From: Takifugu bimaculatus
Taxonomy: Eukaryota > Chordata > Actinopteri > Tetraodontiformes > Tetraodontidae
Length of the DNA stretch: 64,000 nt
NCBI GenBank assembly: GCA_004026145.2
Contig: CP034979.1
Span: 7,837,480 to 7,901,479, forward strand
Reading direction: 5' to 3'
Shown piece after piece: positions 1 through 11,069 of this stretch. Both the position numbers and the translations under genes were made by a program. Below the pieces are notes generated by a model. That model worked only from the letters and a program-made list of their open reading frames with translations. It did no database searches and was not told the DNA's origin. How positions within the stretch are numbered: position 1 is the stretch's first letter; every line of letters starts with the position of its first letter.

Positions 1-578
1 ATACATCACCTTTAATATCCTACAGTTGCATGTTTTGGGTTGTATCAAACTTCCCTGCTATTGTCACCATAATCCCACCAATTCCTCCTGGGTTGTTATG
101 GTAACAGGTCGTCCACAGCTGCTAACGGCCATTACCAGTAACTATAATAGTATCCAGATAGAACGTTATGGGGTGGAGCTGGTTAGAGCAGAAACGGCAG
201 GTTTCCCAGGTCCTCGACCTTCCGCCAGAGCTGGCTCAGGGGTTCTGCTGACCTCCTGGGGGCTCCAGTTAGGTCAGCTGACACCAACCAGCATCCAGCT
301 CTGTCGGACACTCGCAGATACGCTGTTATTTTGGCGTTTCCAGCTGTGCGTTCCGCCCTCTGATCTACTTGATCTACTCTATTTACTGGGCTGCTGCTCC
401 GGTTCAGGCTGCTGCTCTGATACAGGTTGAGGCTCAGGCTGGTCGAACTCCTTTAACCTCGTTGCAAGTCAGATTTCACCGGTTTGAGGGGGGTGATAGT
501 GGATCCAGCACCAGGACGGGATCTATCAGATCTGTGATGGTTAAACCAGCCAGATGACCATCCCAGGAGGCAGAGTAG

Positions 579-581
<3 letters not shown>
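1..581. other. Left-edge intergenic DNA, no gene seen
   Basis: No reading frame here resembles a known protein, and no exon with flanking splice sites could be recognised. The one long frame (26-430) has ordinary composition and no domain-like pattern. It may be distal intergenic sequence or an intron of a gene lying to the left. Confidence 0.5.
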
Positions 582-625
<44 letters not shown>

Positions 626-629
626 GGGG
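582..629. repeat. (GT)n microsatellite followed by a run of 21 G
   Basis: An uninterrupted GT dinucleotide run (582-608) passes directly into a 21-base G homopolymer (609-629). The (GT)n-G(n) junction recurs elsewhere in the window (41011-41051, 43216-43281), so it seems typical of this genome. The homopolymer length is prone to sequencing error. Confidence 0.95.
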
Positions 630-944
630 TGCTTGCATACAGCGTGTATGAGAAGTGGACATGAAAGTCTCTTTAAACACCCAAATGCAGAACTGTTGAC
701 TCTTAATCACCTTCTCAATAAGTTACCTCAAAGGTACTTGGAAACCTGACAAACTGGTGCTTGTTGTTGTCGTCTCATCTCTTATCCGGACCGGGTCGCG
801 GTGGCCTCAGCAGAGGTGTCCAGATACCTGAAATGCTCCACCTGAGGCAGGAACTCTCCACCAACCTGGAGAAGGCAAACTACCCTTTCATCCCAGCTGC
901 TTCACACTTGGCAGCACCCCCCCGTCCCTGTCCCCGTCCCCGTC

Positions 945-1600
945 CCAGGACATGCTGGAGGTCCTGGTCTGAGGAGGCCAACAGCACAACATCATCTGCA
1001 AAAAGCAAGGATGAAATCCTGTGGTTCCCAAACCTGGACTCCCTCCGGCCCCTGGCTATGCCTAGAAGTTCTGTCCATAAATATTATCAACAGAGCCGGT
1101 GACAAAGGAGTCCAACACGCACAGGAACCAGGTCTGACTTGCTGCCAGCACAGTGAACCAAGCTCCTGCTCCGGTGGTACGGAGACGGCCATTAACAGGG
1201 GGCCTTGGACCCCGCACCCCCCACAGAATACCCCCAGGGACACGGTCCAGATCAACAAAACACATGTTGACCGGTTGGGCAAACTCCCATGAACCCTCAA
1301 GCACCCTACGGAGGGAATAGAGTTGGTCCAGTGTCCAGGACGAAAACCACCTTGTTCCTCCTGAATCTGGGGTTCCACTCCCGGATTCTCCTCTCCAGTA
1401 CTCTGGCGTAAACCTTCCCAGGGAGGCTGAGGAGCGTGATACCCCTAGAGTTGGAACACACCCTCCGGTCCCCCGGTACCACCACCCTGGTCCAGCGGCG
1501 CTGCTTCTAACGTGATGCCAGGACATTCCTACAGCATCTAGAGACTTGAGGTAGTCGAGGGCCGATCCCATCCACCTGGACACCCCGCCACAGAGATTAC
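945..1600 (-). mobile_element. Degraded non-LTR retrotransposon (LINE) reverse-transcriptase fragment
   Basis: Read on the minus strand, pieces of a fish LINE reverse transcriptase appear in order but in shifting frames. They include a PGKVYARVLERRIR-like block near 1380-1425, a QEEQGGFRPG block near 1350, an MCFVDL...RVP...LWGV block near 1215-1265 that lacks the usual residues between VDL and RVP, and the catalytic-box sequence FADDVVLLASS at about 970-1002. Frameshifts and the internal deletion show it is dead. The family belongs among common fish LINEs (CR1/L2-like or similar); I cannot assign the clade with certainty. No endonuclease domain or 3' tail was recognised. Confidence 0.85.
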
Positions 1601-3050
1601 TCCTAACTACCTGGGGGGCTTGGGCTTGGGCGAGCTGGCCATTGGTCTGTCAACAAGCTCTCCAAAAAAAAAGCACTTTATTCGTAATAAAACTATGTCT
1701 CATGCCAGCTGGGTTTAAAGGAGAATATACTGTATTTCTATCAATCCAGCTGGTAGACATTTGTGGATTTAATTAAAGATTATTGGTCATCATCTTCCAT
1801 AAGGGTTCTGTCAGGATGAAGAAGCGCTCAACAGTCTCTAGCGTGCTACCATGAGCGGTGCTGGAGCTGCACTCCTAAACGTGCCATGAAACACTTTAAT
1901 GTGAATTCCCTGACCTCCGGTAACCTCTGTGGCCACGCTGCAGCGTTACTGCGGCTAAACTCAATAACGTTCATCTCTTTTATGCAGCTTTCCATCTGCG
2001 TAAGCGACAGCAGATGTGTATTAATGCCATTTATAATCTGGTTCTAACCTCGGTGCCCGCTAATAGAAGATGGCTGCCCTTTGTTTTCCTGCAGAACTGA
2101 GCAGGAGGCTGTCACAAGCTGCTCCTCCACCTCACTCTCCCCACAGGTTTACGGATATTCCTGACCCTGCGGACGTTCACGAGGGTCAAAGGTTCTGACT
2201 TTTCATCAGGCCCAAACTGTTTCTGGCAAATTTGAGGCAAAACAAAAAGACTTCAGAAGGAAGTTTAGTCAAAGTGTTTGGAGGTTTTCCGAAAAAAGGG
2301 AATGTTCCCTTTGAACCGACATTAATCCTCCTCTAAATAATTGAACAACTGAGCAGCGTTTGGTGTTTGCAGGGATGCCAGATTTGATGTTTGATTCCGC
2401 GTGGTCGGGCCAGGTCTGCTGAGCTCCTGTGAAGGTTCAGCCTTCAAAGCAGACGAAGCTTTTCAGATCAAGTAATTCCAAACGATTCAAATCACAGCCT
2501 GACTTATTCCTGGGTTGTTCCCACATTTACATACTAAAGTGGTCTGAAGTCTATTGTCAAGGACCTGCCTGGAATATCAAAACCAGCTCTGAAAAACAAG
2601 TGCGTAGCCGTGCACGTGCGTCCCTCCGCAGGTGGAGATAAACTGCGCACGTTAAATTCGCTTCGCATCGTTATTAGGCTAGCATTGATGAATGTCTCAC
2701 TGTCCTGGCGGTGTCCAAACTTTCCCTGATCTCTGTTGTCGGGGCTCTTCTTTAAAATACAACAATATAAAAGAGAAAAGAGAAAAGAGCTCGTAACGGC
2801 CCGGAGCCATGAATTATAAATGAAGAGGGAAATAAGAGGGAACTGCATAATTTAGCAGGATTTGCTGCATATTTTATGGTAATCATTTCCTTTCATTTAC
2901 AGATTTCCTCGTAACTAAGTACAGTCGGCAATAACGTACGATGCATAAACCTAAATTAAATGTTTGGTTATTCATGATGCTGCGCAGCGTCCAGAGGGGA
3001 TTCAGCTCGAAGCGCGCGCATCATGTGAAGGTCATCCGTGTCCTTCAGAG
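1601..3050. other. Intergenic DNA, no feature recognised
   Basis: The stretch is AT-moderate, with no exon-like frames matching known proteins and no clear repeat. The two small frames at 2429-2848 overlap on opposite strands and show no family similarity. Confidence 0.5.
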
Positions 3051-3051
3051 G

Positions 3052-3092
<41 letters not shown>
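3051..3092. repeat. (GT)n microsatellite
   Basis: About 20 GT units, with a single GC interruption near the left end. Confidence 0.97.
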
Positions 3093-3097
<5 letters not shown>

Positions 3098-3259
3098 ATG
3101 ATTGAGTTCTAAATACCAAAAGAATATAACTATTTGATTATAATCACACATCCTTGAGCAATAAACCTGTTTTAAGGTTGTTGCTTTTTTTTTAATTAAT
3201 CAGGAAACCCACGTTACAAATACTCTTCTTGTTTGTTTTGTTTGTTCCGGGTTTAATTT

Positions 3260-3440
3260 TCTGTTCCACCCGAGTCCTCGGTGGAAGCGCCGCTGCAGCA
3301 CTGCCCCCTGTTGGCGGCGCCTTTAACTGCAGCGGCTCCTGTGCGTCGTCATGGTAACGCTGTGCGTTGTTCTGATGGTTTCACAGAGTCTGACTGACAG
3401 CGAAATAAGCAAGTTTAGCCTCGTCCACCAGCCGTAAGTA
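3260..3440 (+). promoter_or_regulatory. Possible BLNK promoter / 5' untranslated exon
   Basis: A locally CpG-containing GC-rich patch (3270-3370) is followed by a good splice-donor-like sequence (CAGCC/GTAAGTAAG near 3429-3440), about 1.1 kb upstream of the BLNK start codon. This is the arrangement expected for a non-coding first exon, but no transcript evidence is visible. The patch could equally be unrelated. Confidence 0.3.
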
Positions 3441-3598
3441 AGACTTTCATCTCTACGTTCTTTTCACCCAGCCGTCCGTACGTGCACGTGCGTGCGCGCG
3501 AGTGAGCGCGTGCCCTCCTCATCTATGACTTCTAATGATCTGTTGTGTGACTTTTTGTGGTGCTTACATCGCTTTTGCTCACACTCACAATATGTCCA

Positions 3599-3749
3599 CT
3601 AACTAACCAACTGACTGACGAAGTAAATAACTAACTGACTAACTAACTAATCAACTGACTGACTGACTGACTAACTAACTAACTAATCAACTGACTGACT
3701 GACTAACTAACTAACTAATCAACTGACTGACTGACTGACTGACTGACTG
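3599..3749. repeat. Higher-order tetranucleotide array (CTGA/CTAA)
   Basis: Blocks of CTGA repeats alternate with blocks of CTAA repeats, each super-unit closed by TCAA. At least three super-units are visible, which suggests a compound microsatellite that has been expanding in blocks. Confidence 0.93.
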
Positions 3750-4507
3750 TCGGGATATGCAGATCCAGACCATCACTAATACTCACCAATCTCCCACCTC
3801 AGAGGTAAAATCTCAGTTATGTCATTGGCGCTGTTGAATCAAAGGGACGCGTGCACGTACCGTGCACTTCCTGTCGGGGGATGGGGGGGGGGGCAGCTCA
3901 AACCGGTCGTAGAGGTAGAGAGATAAACCTTCAATTATTGACGCTCTGCCCTGTTAAACGGGCCTCACGGTCCAGCTGTTGGTTCCATCTCTGGAGACCA
4001 CGGAGGGAGAAAAGTGCACAAGGACGCCACACGTGCAGGTGCTACCACATTTGTAGTCCCACGTGGATTGTGCTACACACACACACACACACACACACAG
4101 AAGTGAATCCTGGCAGATTAAGAGGAAGTACTCATTTACCCCCCCAATAAACACAAAGAGGAGTTGAGTGCGGTACTTTCCATGATACCAAAGGTCTCCA
4201 GACTAGTTGACTTTTTATTGGATGGAACATTGAGGAAGTCAATATCTTCTGCTTCTTAGTCCCATTTCCCCCTAAAAGAGTGTTTTTAGCCTTGACATCA
4301 TTCATCGAAACGCCGATTCTGGCGTCCTGGGGAGCCATCGGAGCCTTGGCAGCTGTTTTGGAGCGTGACAGAATAAAGAAAAGGAGAAGTGATAATTGTG
4401 GGTGTCCCTCCCATCCGTGTCACAGCCAAACACGCGGCTCATTTGCATCCCTGCACACAAGCTGCCAAACACGCCGCGCGCCCGCTGAGACAGGTGAGCT
4501 GTCAGAC

Positions 4508-6887
4508 ATGGACAAGCTCAGCACGGTCACTGTCCCCACCGTGGCCAAGTTTAGGTAAGAGGCCGTTTTATTCCGCTTATTTTGTCTGACGGCGAGAAAA
4601 AAAAAGGGGGTTTTGTGACAGCAGCCAACGCTGGAAACCACAGATCCTGATCCAGAAAACGTGGAATGCTCGGGTTTAGTGACAGGAGCGGAACATGTGT
4701 TCGCTTTGCTCGTGATTGTCTTTAATGTACAGACGAATTCCTGTTTCCTAGGCAACTTCAAAAGATGATCCAAGACATAAAGAAAAGTGACGACAGCTTG
4801 TTGAACAAGCTCAGAAGGTCAGTGGCAGCTGCCAGAAAGACTTTTCCTAAATATTAGTGACCCGTGTGTGTGTGTGTGTGTGTGCGTGTGTGTGCGTGTG
4901 TGCATATGTAAATGGCAAAGATTAATTCCTCTTTCACGACCGTTGGAACGAGAGAGCGGCGAGCTGAAAATAACTGCGACAGATGGCCCTTCTCTCGCTT
5001 TCTTTTCCTGAAATGAGGGCTCTCGCGGCGCCTCGGTGTGGCACACCTGTTGCTGACTCCTCTTTGCGCACGTCAGTCCACAGACCACAGAAAAAACACA
5101 CATCTCGCCTGGCGGATTTGTAGCAGACGCGGGTCTGAAGCCAGTCGAGTGAGGCGGCGCTCCTGAAAGAGGGCTGATGATGTCATTAACTCTCTTTGTG
5201 ACAGACTGAAGAGCAAACCACTTCCGAAGGTTCCGGCGAGGGATTACAGAGGTAAGAGTCCTGGGGTACTAGGTTCCCGGTCCTAGAAGGGTGGACCCAG
5301 TAGCCTGAGCCGTATAACGACTTGTGTGCTTACAGATGAGGAGCATCTCCCTGAATCCCTATCACGTGAGTCCGGAGCGAACGGTCTGAGGCCCGGAAAG
5401 GTTGGGTCAGTGTCCTGATGCGGGTTTCTCCCTTGCAGCCTCGCCACATGTACGAGGAGCAGGACGACAGCTACGAGCCTCCTCCCAGTCACACGCCGCT
5501 CGCCACGGCCAACTCTGCTTCCTTCTCCGGGGAGGAGTACCTGGGTGGGTACAGCTCCTCTCTGGTGGTGGGTTCGGGGTTTCTCCTTCGCCGCCATCGC
5601 TCGCTTCTTCTCCTTCTGCTCCAGACAACCGCCACAGCCTCCCGCACCGTCCGCCCAAGAAACCCGTCTTCCCGCCCAGGAACGCTTCCAGGCCACAGCG
5701 GGCCAGAGTCCCCGACCTGGAGAGCGATGAGGTAACGTGACCACGCCCACCGGTTCTGTACTGTAGGCCTGGGTGAGACCGCCCGTGTGCCTCACATCAC
5801 CTTGTTTTCAGGACTACATCGACCCGGACGACACTCACACCGAGGACAACTACGTGGAACCAGGCAGAGGGTCCAGACAGCAGTGAGAGCCAGACTCACT
5901 AATTTAACCAACAAAAGCCCCTTTTGGCTGGACTTTTTCAGCTCTAATTATGGTTCTGGCTCTCTTTCAGGCTTCTCGGATCGCAGTCCCAACACCCAGG
6001 TAGGCGCTGTGGGACAATAGAATGTCCATGTAAAAGTGGAAGTTGCTGTTTGTTAACACTCCTGTCCCCTCTTGTCCCCTCCTGTCCCCTCCTGTCCCCT
6101 CCTGTCCCGGGTGTGTAGAAGCGACTGTTCTCTCTTCCAGGCAGGTCAGCAGCTTCCTTCATCTACATCCGGGCGGAAGCGTTTTCGTCTCCTCACTTCT
6201 CCTCCTGTTTTGCAGGCCGTGCACGGTCCCCCAGTCACAGTTCCATTCACTGCCGCAGATGTCCGGCCCCAGGTAGTACCCCCCCCCCCCAATGTTGACT
6301 GTTGCCCTCTGACTGTCGCTGACACCTTCTGCCTCCCCAGGATGAACATGAGAAGATCCCCCACCTGCGTAAGTGATGGCCAGAGGGCAGGAAGCTAGCC
6401 TGTAAGTGTGTGTGACTACCTCCTCGTAATGCTGAGGAATGGGGTGTTTTTCCAGGAGGCGGAGCCAACCAGTGACGACGAGTATGAAGTCTGTGATCCA
6501 GGCGGTAAGAGCTGCAAATTTAATCTCTGCTCGTCTCAACGTTGAACGTAAAGAGGCTGCGCATGAAGGAAGCATGATTTACCTGAATCGCTACACGGCT
6601 GCAGTGCTTTGATTGATGCCATTAAGGCTTCACTGTTGTGCTCAGGGAGCAGCCACCAACCTGCAGAGGCTCTTCGTCTCCCCCCCAAACCTCTGCCCAG
6701 AGAGTAAGCAGCCCCCCGACCCTGAGAGGTTCCAAACTTTCCTTCAGCTTCAGGCAGGAAATAACTCCGCTTCTGCTCTCCCTTTTCCTTCAGGAGGTCC
6801 CCAAAACCAGCTCTGAAGCCAGTGAGTGTCAGCTCAGATCTGTGGTGGACTCTCTTCAGGAGACGCCCCCCACGTCCTCGTGCTGTC

Positions 6888-6943
<56 letters not shown>

Positions 6944-7912
6944 CCACCGTCAGCGTTGCTATTTTAGCTACTGATGCTAAAAGCCCTTTTAAATGCTTTT
7001 GTTTTGCAGAGGCCGGACTTGAACTCCAGAGAATTTGAAAGTACGTTTGTATCTTTGTGTCTCAAGGTTAATTAGAGAGAGCGGCCTAGCTGCTCATTAC
7101 AACACGTGTGTTTAAACTCCCACAGACAGACTCCTTCCTGCTGCCGTGCAGCCGGAGCCCCAGAAAGCTCTCACGCCGGAGCCAAGGCGACCGCAGTGAG
7201 GAACGCCCGTTATTTATACGCGTCTTTGGATTGCCTTTAATGGCCGCTCTGTGCTGCGGACTTACTGCTTGTGGGCTCCTTTGCAGAATTCCGCCACACT
7301 TCGCCTCCGGCCGTAAGGCCGAAGCTCCAGCTCCGACTGCAGCTCCAGCTCTGCTCCTCAACCCGGCCGTGTTTGGCCCAGCAGTTGAGAGGAGGGGCGC
7401 CCCGGGCTGGACGGAGCCCGATAAGGTGCTTTTGCGTTAGCGGCCCAACGCGTTATCGGTGTCCGAGCTGAACGTTCCTGACGTTCCTCTTGCAGGACCA
7501 GGAGATCCGGAACAAACACTGGTACGCAGGCGCGTGTGACCGCAAGACCGCCGACGAAGCCTTGCTGCGCTCCAATCAAGTAAGTTTCGAGCGGTCCAGA
7601 TGGGGAAGGCTCCGGTAGCGTCCCATCATTCCTGCCACAGCCCTCTCTTCCCCAGGACGGAGCCTTCATGGTGCGGAAGAGCTCCGGCCAGGACGCGCAG
7701 CAGCCCTACACCTTGGTGGTGTTCTACAACGGCAGAGTGTACAACATCCCCGTGCGCTTCATCGCCGCCACGCAGCAGTACGCCCTGGGAAGAGAGAAGA
7801 GCGGGGAGGAGGTGGGAGCACAACGGCGCCTTATTCCCAATTATTCCCAAACACTGTAAACTTGGCAGGTCAGGCCTGCATCGGGACTGAAAGGAGCCAC
7901 AGCAGGACACAG

Positions 7913-7951
<39 letters not shown>

Positions 7952-8714
7952 TTCCGCAGCGCTTTAAGCTGAAATTTAAGAGCGTGAAATGCATCAATAT
8001 CCGCATCCGTGCCGCTGCCTTTCTGCGTCCTTTAAATTCAATATGGTTTTTTTGTCCGCTTTCAGCCTTTTTCTAAATGGTTCGCCGTCCATTTTAATCA
8101 CGTCGGAGGCAGCGTCTCTTCGGAAAGGGGCTGCAGCGCAGCGATGTGGGCTTTGCAGCTTGTGTAATCACCTAAAATCCTAATCCTCTGGAATTGTCTC
8201 CTGCATCACTCTGAAACGGGAACAACGGCTGCATTAGCCGTGAACTATTTAAAACCCGAGTCCAAATCAGCGTCCAGACTAACTATAGGACCATGATATT
8301 TGGACTACATGCATTCACTATACCAATACAATCAGTTTCCAATATTGGGATTTTTTTCTTTTCATTCTTATGATCAGGAAAAAATGGGAAGGATTTGATC
8401 TATCTGGAGTTTTTTGAATCACCAGGAAACTTCCTGAAATATCCAAATGTTAGTTCTGGCTGGCCGATTAGGATGAGACCATGAACACGTCGCTCTATGA
8501 TTGGATAAAGGTGCTTCAAGGAAAACCGCGACGGGTCATTTTAGCCGTTAACGTGCAGCGTTTTCCTGTTTTGCAGTATTTCAACAGCCTGCCTCACATC
8601 ATCGAGAACCACCAGAGGACTCCGCTGGTGCTGATCGACGGCCAGAACAACACCAAGGACACCACCAGGCTCAGCTACCCGGTCAGGCCTCACGGATGGA
8701 ACGCAGACGAGTGA
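4508..8714 (+). CDS. BLNK: B-cell linker protein (BLNK/SLP-65), SH2 adaptor, multi-exon
   Basis: BLNK is a cytosolic adaptor that couples the B-cell receptor and Syk to PLC-gamma, Btk, Vav and Grb2. The N-terminal exons encode MDKLSTVTVPTVAKFRQLQK and a lysine-rich helix (4508-4554, 4752-4817, 5205-5251), closely like vertebrate BLNK. An exon with MYEEQDDSYEPPP (5439-5544) supplies a tyrosine docking motif. Proline-rich exons with further tyrosines follow (5625-5731, from 5812, 6216-6272, 6456-6504 with SDDEYEVCD). Exons at 7010-7040, 7126-7195 and 7287-7425 join in phase and lead to the SH2 domain in the last three exons (7496-7579, 7656-7811, 8577-8714). The SH2 contains WYAGACDR, the phosphotyrosine-binding FMVRKSS and YTLVVFYNGRVYNIPVRF. 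Stop TGA is at 8712. The fast-evolving middle is only partly resolved: the simplest exon 4 (5336-5365) to exon 5 junction, and the 6341-6368 to 6456 junction, are out of phase. Some splice sites there are therefore uncertain. Confidence 0.93.
6890..6941. repeat. (CA)n microsatellite in a BLNK intron
   Basis: About 26 CA units lie between the middle tyrosine-motif exons and the exon at 7010. A second (CA)n run lies at 7915-7949 in the intron that splits the SH2 domain. Confidence 0.95.
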
Positions 8715-8933
8715 TGAACCCGATAGCCAGCTAAGCTAACGGCTACAGGGCGTTATCCCCCGCCGCTCCCAGCCCGAGGACGTGGAAGAACCAGCACGGT
8801 TTCAGCAGAGGTTTTATAGTTTTAATGTTCCGTTAGTAAAGAGTGTATTGAAAATAATGCAGAGGGACAGAGAAGCGGTGGCTTACACAAGCAGGGAGGC
8901 AGAACAACGTCAGCAAAAACACAAAGCTGCTTG

Positions 8934-8939
8934 AATAAA
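8934..8939 (+). terminator. BLNK polyadenylation signal AATAAA
   Basis: A canonical AATAAA lies 220 bases after the BLNK stop codon and is the first on this strand, giving a short 3'UTR. Cleavage would be expected around 8950-8965. Confidence 0.7.
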
Positions 8940-8965
8940 ACTCTTCTCGGCTCCACAATGGTTTC

Positions 8966-10104
8966 AGTCGTCACAGCAGGGAGCAGCACACTGGCCGGTT
9001 TACCCTGCGGCCAAGCACGGAACGCGCTCACACTCGTGCACGGAATGCTGCACAACTCCGATTCTGAGGCACTTGGTGAAATTCTTAACAGTACCCACAC
9101 CTGGAAAATAAATCTTTTCTGTCTATTTACACAAAGTTACTCTGAAATGTAGGTAGAAATGGGTCGGTTTACAGGACAGGTTCTGTCTGAAAGTCCTCAG
9201 CAAACACACACACACACACACACACTCACTCACGCCTACATGCACACGCGAGCCGCCGATCCCCCGCCAACGCTCTGAGGACGCGGGAGGACACGGGACG
9301 CTGCTCGAGATTGTCCAAAAGCTTGGGCCTGCTGAGGTGAGTTCAAAGGAAACGGTTATCCTCCTTTAATAGTGCAATTAAAAAACAAGATTATCGTCTC
9401 ATGAGGAGGGGGGGGGGGGGGGTCAATTAAATTATTTTAGGTTTGCAGAATCCACAATTAAAGATAATTGTCTGCATTAGCGTCTAATTAGTCATTCTGA
9501 TGAATTCGACGCGTCTCGGGGACGTCAAACACTCACAGATACACGTCCCCCCAAATGCATAAAAAAGAAAGAAAAAGAATCTGAAAACTAAAACTAGGAG
9601 GACATAAATGTTGCCTGAAGGAGCGAAGCTTATCGTTCTTAAATACAGTTTTGGTATATCTGAGTAAATGTGGGCTCGCGAGTCCATTCCAGAAACATAA
9701 ATATGACAGCTAGCATGCTGCGGCCTACCCGTACATAAACTGGTTCAAATGGCAAAGATCCATTTTACAGTGTTCTATAAAAGACTCCACGTGACAGTGT
9801 ACTTGAATTATCTTAAATAATGTCGCTTGTACAAAATAAAAACAACGCAAACTACACCTCTAACACCACTCACGACAAACCTCAAGGGCGTCGGGTCGTC
9901 GTGCTTCAGCTGGGGGAGAGACGACGGGTTTGAAGGTACCCTGAGAACATGAACCAGCCTGAGAGTCATGTGACTCCTCACGACCAATCACAGTTAAGAC
10001 TCAAACTCAACCAGGAAGCTGCTGATCCCGGGTTCTTCTCGGATGGCCGAGTCCTCGGTTTTCCCGTCCAGTGTGCGCGACGTCGAGAGTTTTCACAGTT
10101 TTGG
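8966..10104. other. Tail-to-tail interval between BLNK and ZNF518A
   Basis: No coding sequence is seen. It should hold the 3'UTR of the minus-strand zinc-finger gene, and an ATTAAA-type signal for that strand is readable at 9364-9369. A short (CA)n lies at 9206-9226 and a G run at about 9408-9421. Confidence 0.45.
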
Positions 10105-10711
10105 TCACTTCCACTCCATCAGGTGGCGCCGGCGGTGCAGCACCCACGTCTCCTGACTCCTGAAGACCCTCCCGCAAAACCAGCAGCAAAAGCGGACGGC
10201 GGCGGCCTCCCTGCTGGGCGAGGCTCCGCCCACCACTTTGTACTTTTTCCTGCTCAAGCGGCGCAGTTTCAGTCTCAGCAGGAACCTCTCTTGGACACAG
10301 CTGTTCTGGTGTCCCGTCACGTTCAGCTGGGAGCCCCGTTGGGTCCTTGGGGACCTCGGCGCCGGCGGCAGAGAGAGCCCTCAACGTTCTCCTCGACAGC
10401 ACCACCTTCCGTACCGCGCCTTTGTACCTGTTGATGACCTCCATGATCCTGGCCACCTCGGGGATGTCGGCGTCCGGATGATTTAGCACCACGACCGGCT
10501 GGTTCCCTGCTGGACGTCTCACCCGTTGATACGGACTTATGGCTACTAACTTCAGGGTCCTTTCCAGGCTCTTTGGGGTGGGCCGCCGCCGAGGCCTGGC
10601 CGCCGCCACGGGCTCTGGCTGGATGGCTGTTGGCACGTCACTGTTGCCTGCCGAGACCTGGCCCAGGGTCTGCGGGCACGTCTCCGTCCCTCGTCCCCTC
10701 CTCGGTCCTTC
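10105..10711 (-). CDS. ZNF518A: ZNF518A C-terminal region, frame-broken
   Basis: Minus-strand frames here encode the conserved C-terminus of the ZNF518 family. One frame (10711 down to about 10350) carries SLERTLKLVAISPYQRVRRP, QPVVVLNHPDADIPEVARIM and NRYKGAVRKVVLSRRT. A different frame (about 10335 down to 10105) carries CVQERFLLRLKLRRLSRKKY and a final C2H2 finger (CWFCGRVF...LHRRRHLMEWK, stop at 10105). The switch between frames happens at about 10320-10385, where no intron fits. Likely upstream junctions are the minus-strand acceptor before 10711 (phase 0) or a stronger pyrimidine-rich one before 10753, which leads to early stops. Either the assembly has an indel or the C-terminal finger is genuinely disrupted. 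Family identity is strong; the exact structure is not. Confidence 0.75.
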
Positions 10712-11063
10712 CTGAAGGGACAGCGAGGCTCAAATCTCCCGAGTTTCTTTGACCTGCAGGAGGAAAAAAAAAGACTCGTGTACAGAAAGGTTCAAGCTAC
10801 CCACTGATCCCGTCCCTCCAGCGTTTGTTATTTCAGGGTTTTATTCTATTTGTCTCTTATTTAAGGAGGTAAAGGGCGGAGCAACGACGCCGCCGTGTTG
10901 CCGAGGGCCAAATTCTACTGTTTTGGTGCCTTGAGCTGCGAGTTTGCTAACACGGCGGCGCCGAGTCCCCGTTGGGACACTCCGATTAAAGCTGCGGATG
11001 ATTTCCAGCGAGAGAAGCTTCAGCTTCCTTGAGCCTCACATGTGTTGGACTTCAACACTTTTC

Positions 11064-11069
11064 TTTATT
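11064..11069 (-). terminator. Polyadenylation signal AATAAA overlapping the ZNF518A stop
   Basis: The minus strand reads AATAAA, and the TAA inside it is the in-frame stop of the main exon. If used, it would end a short isoform lacking the conserved C-terminal finger. Confidence 0.45.
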
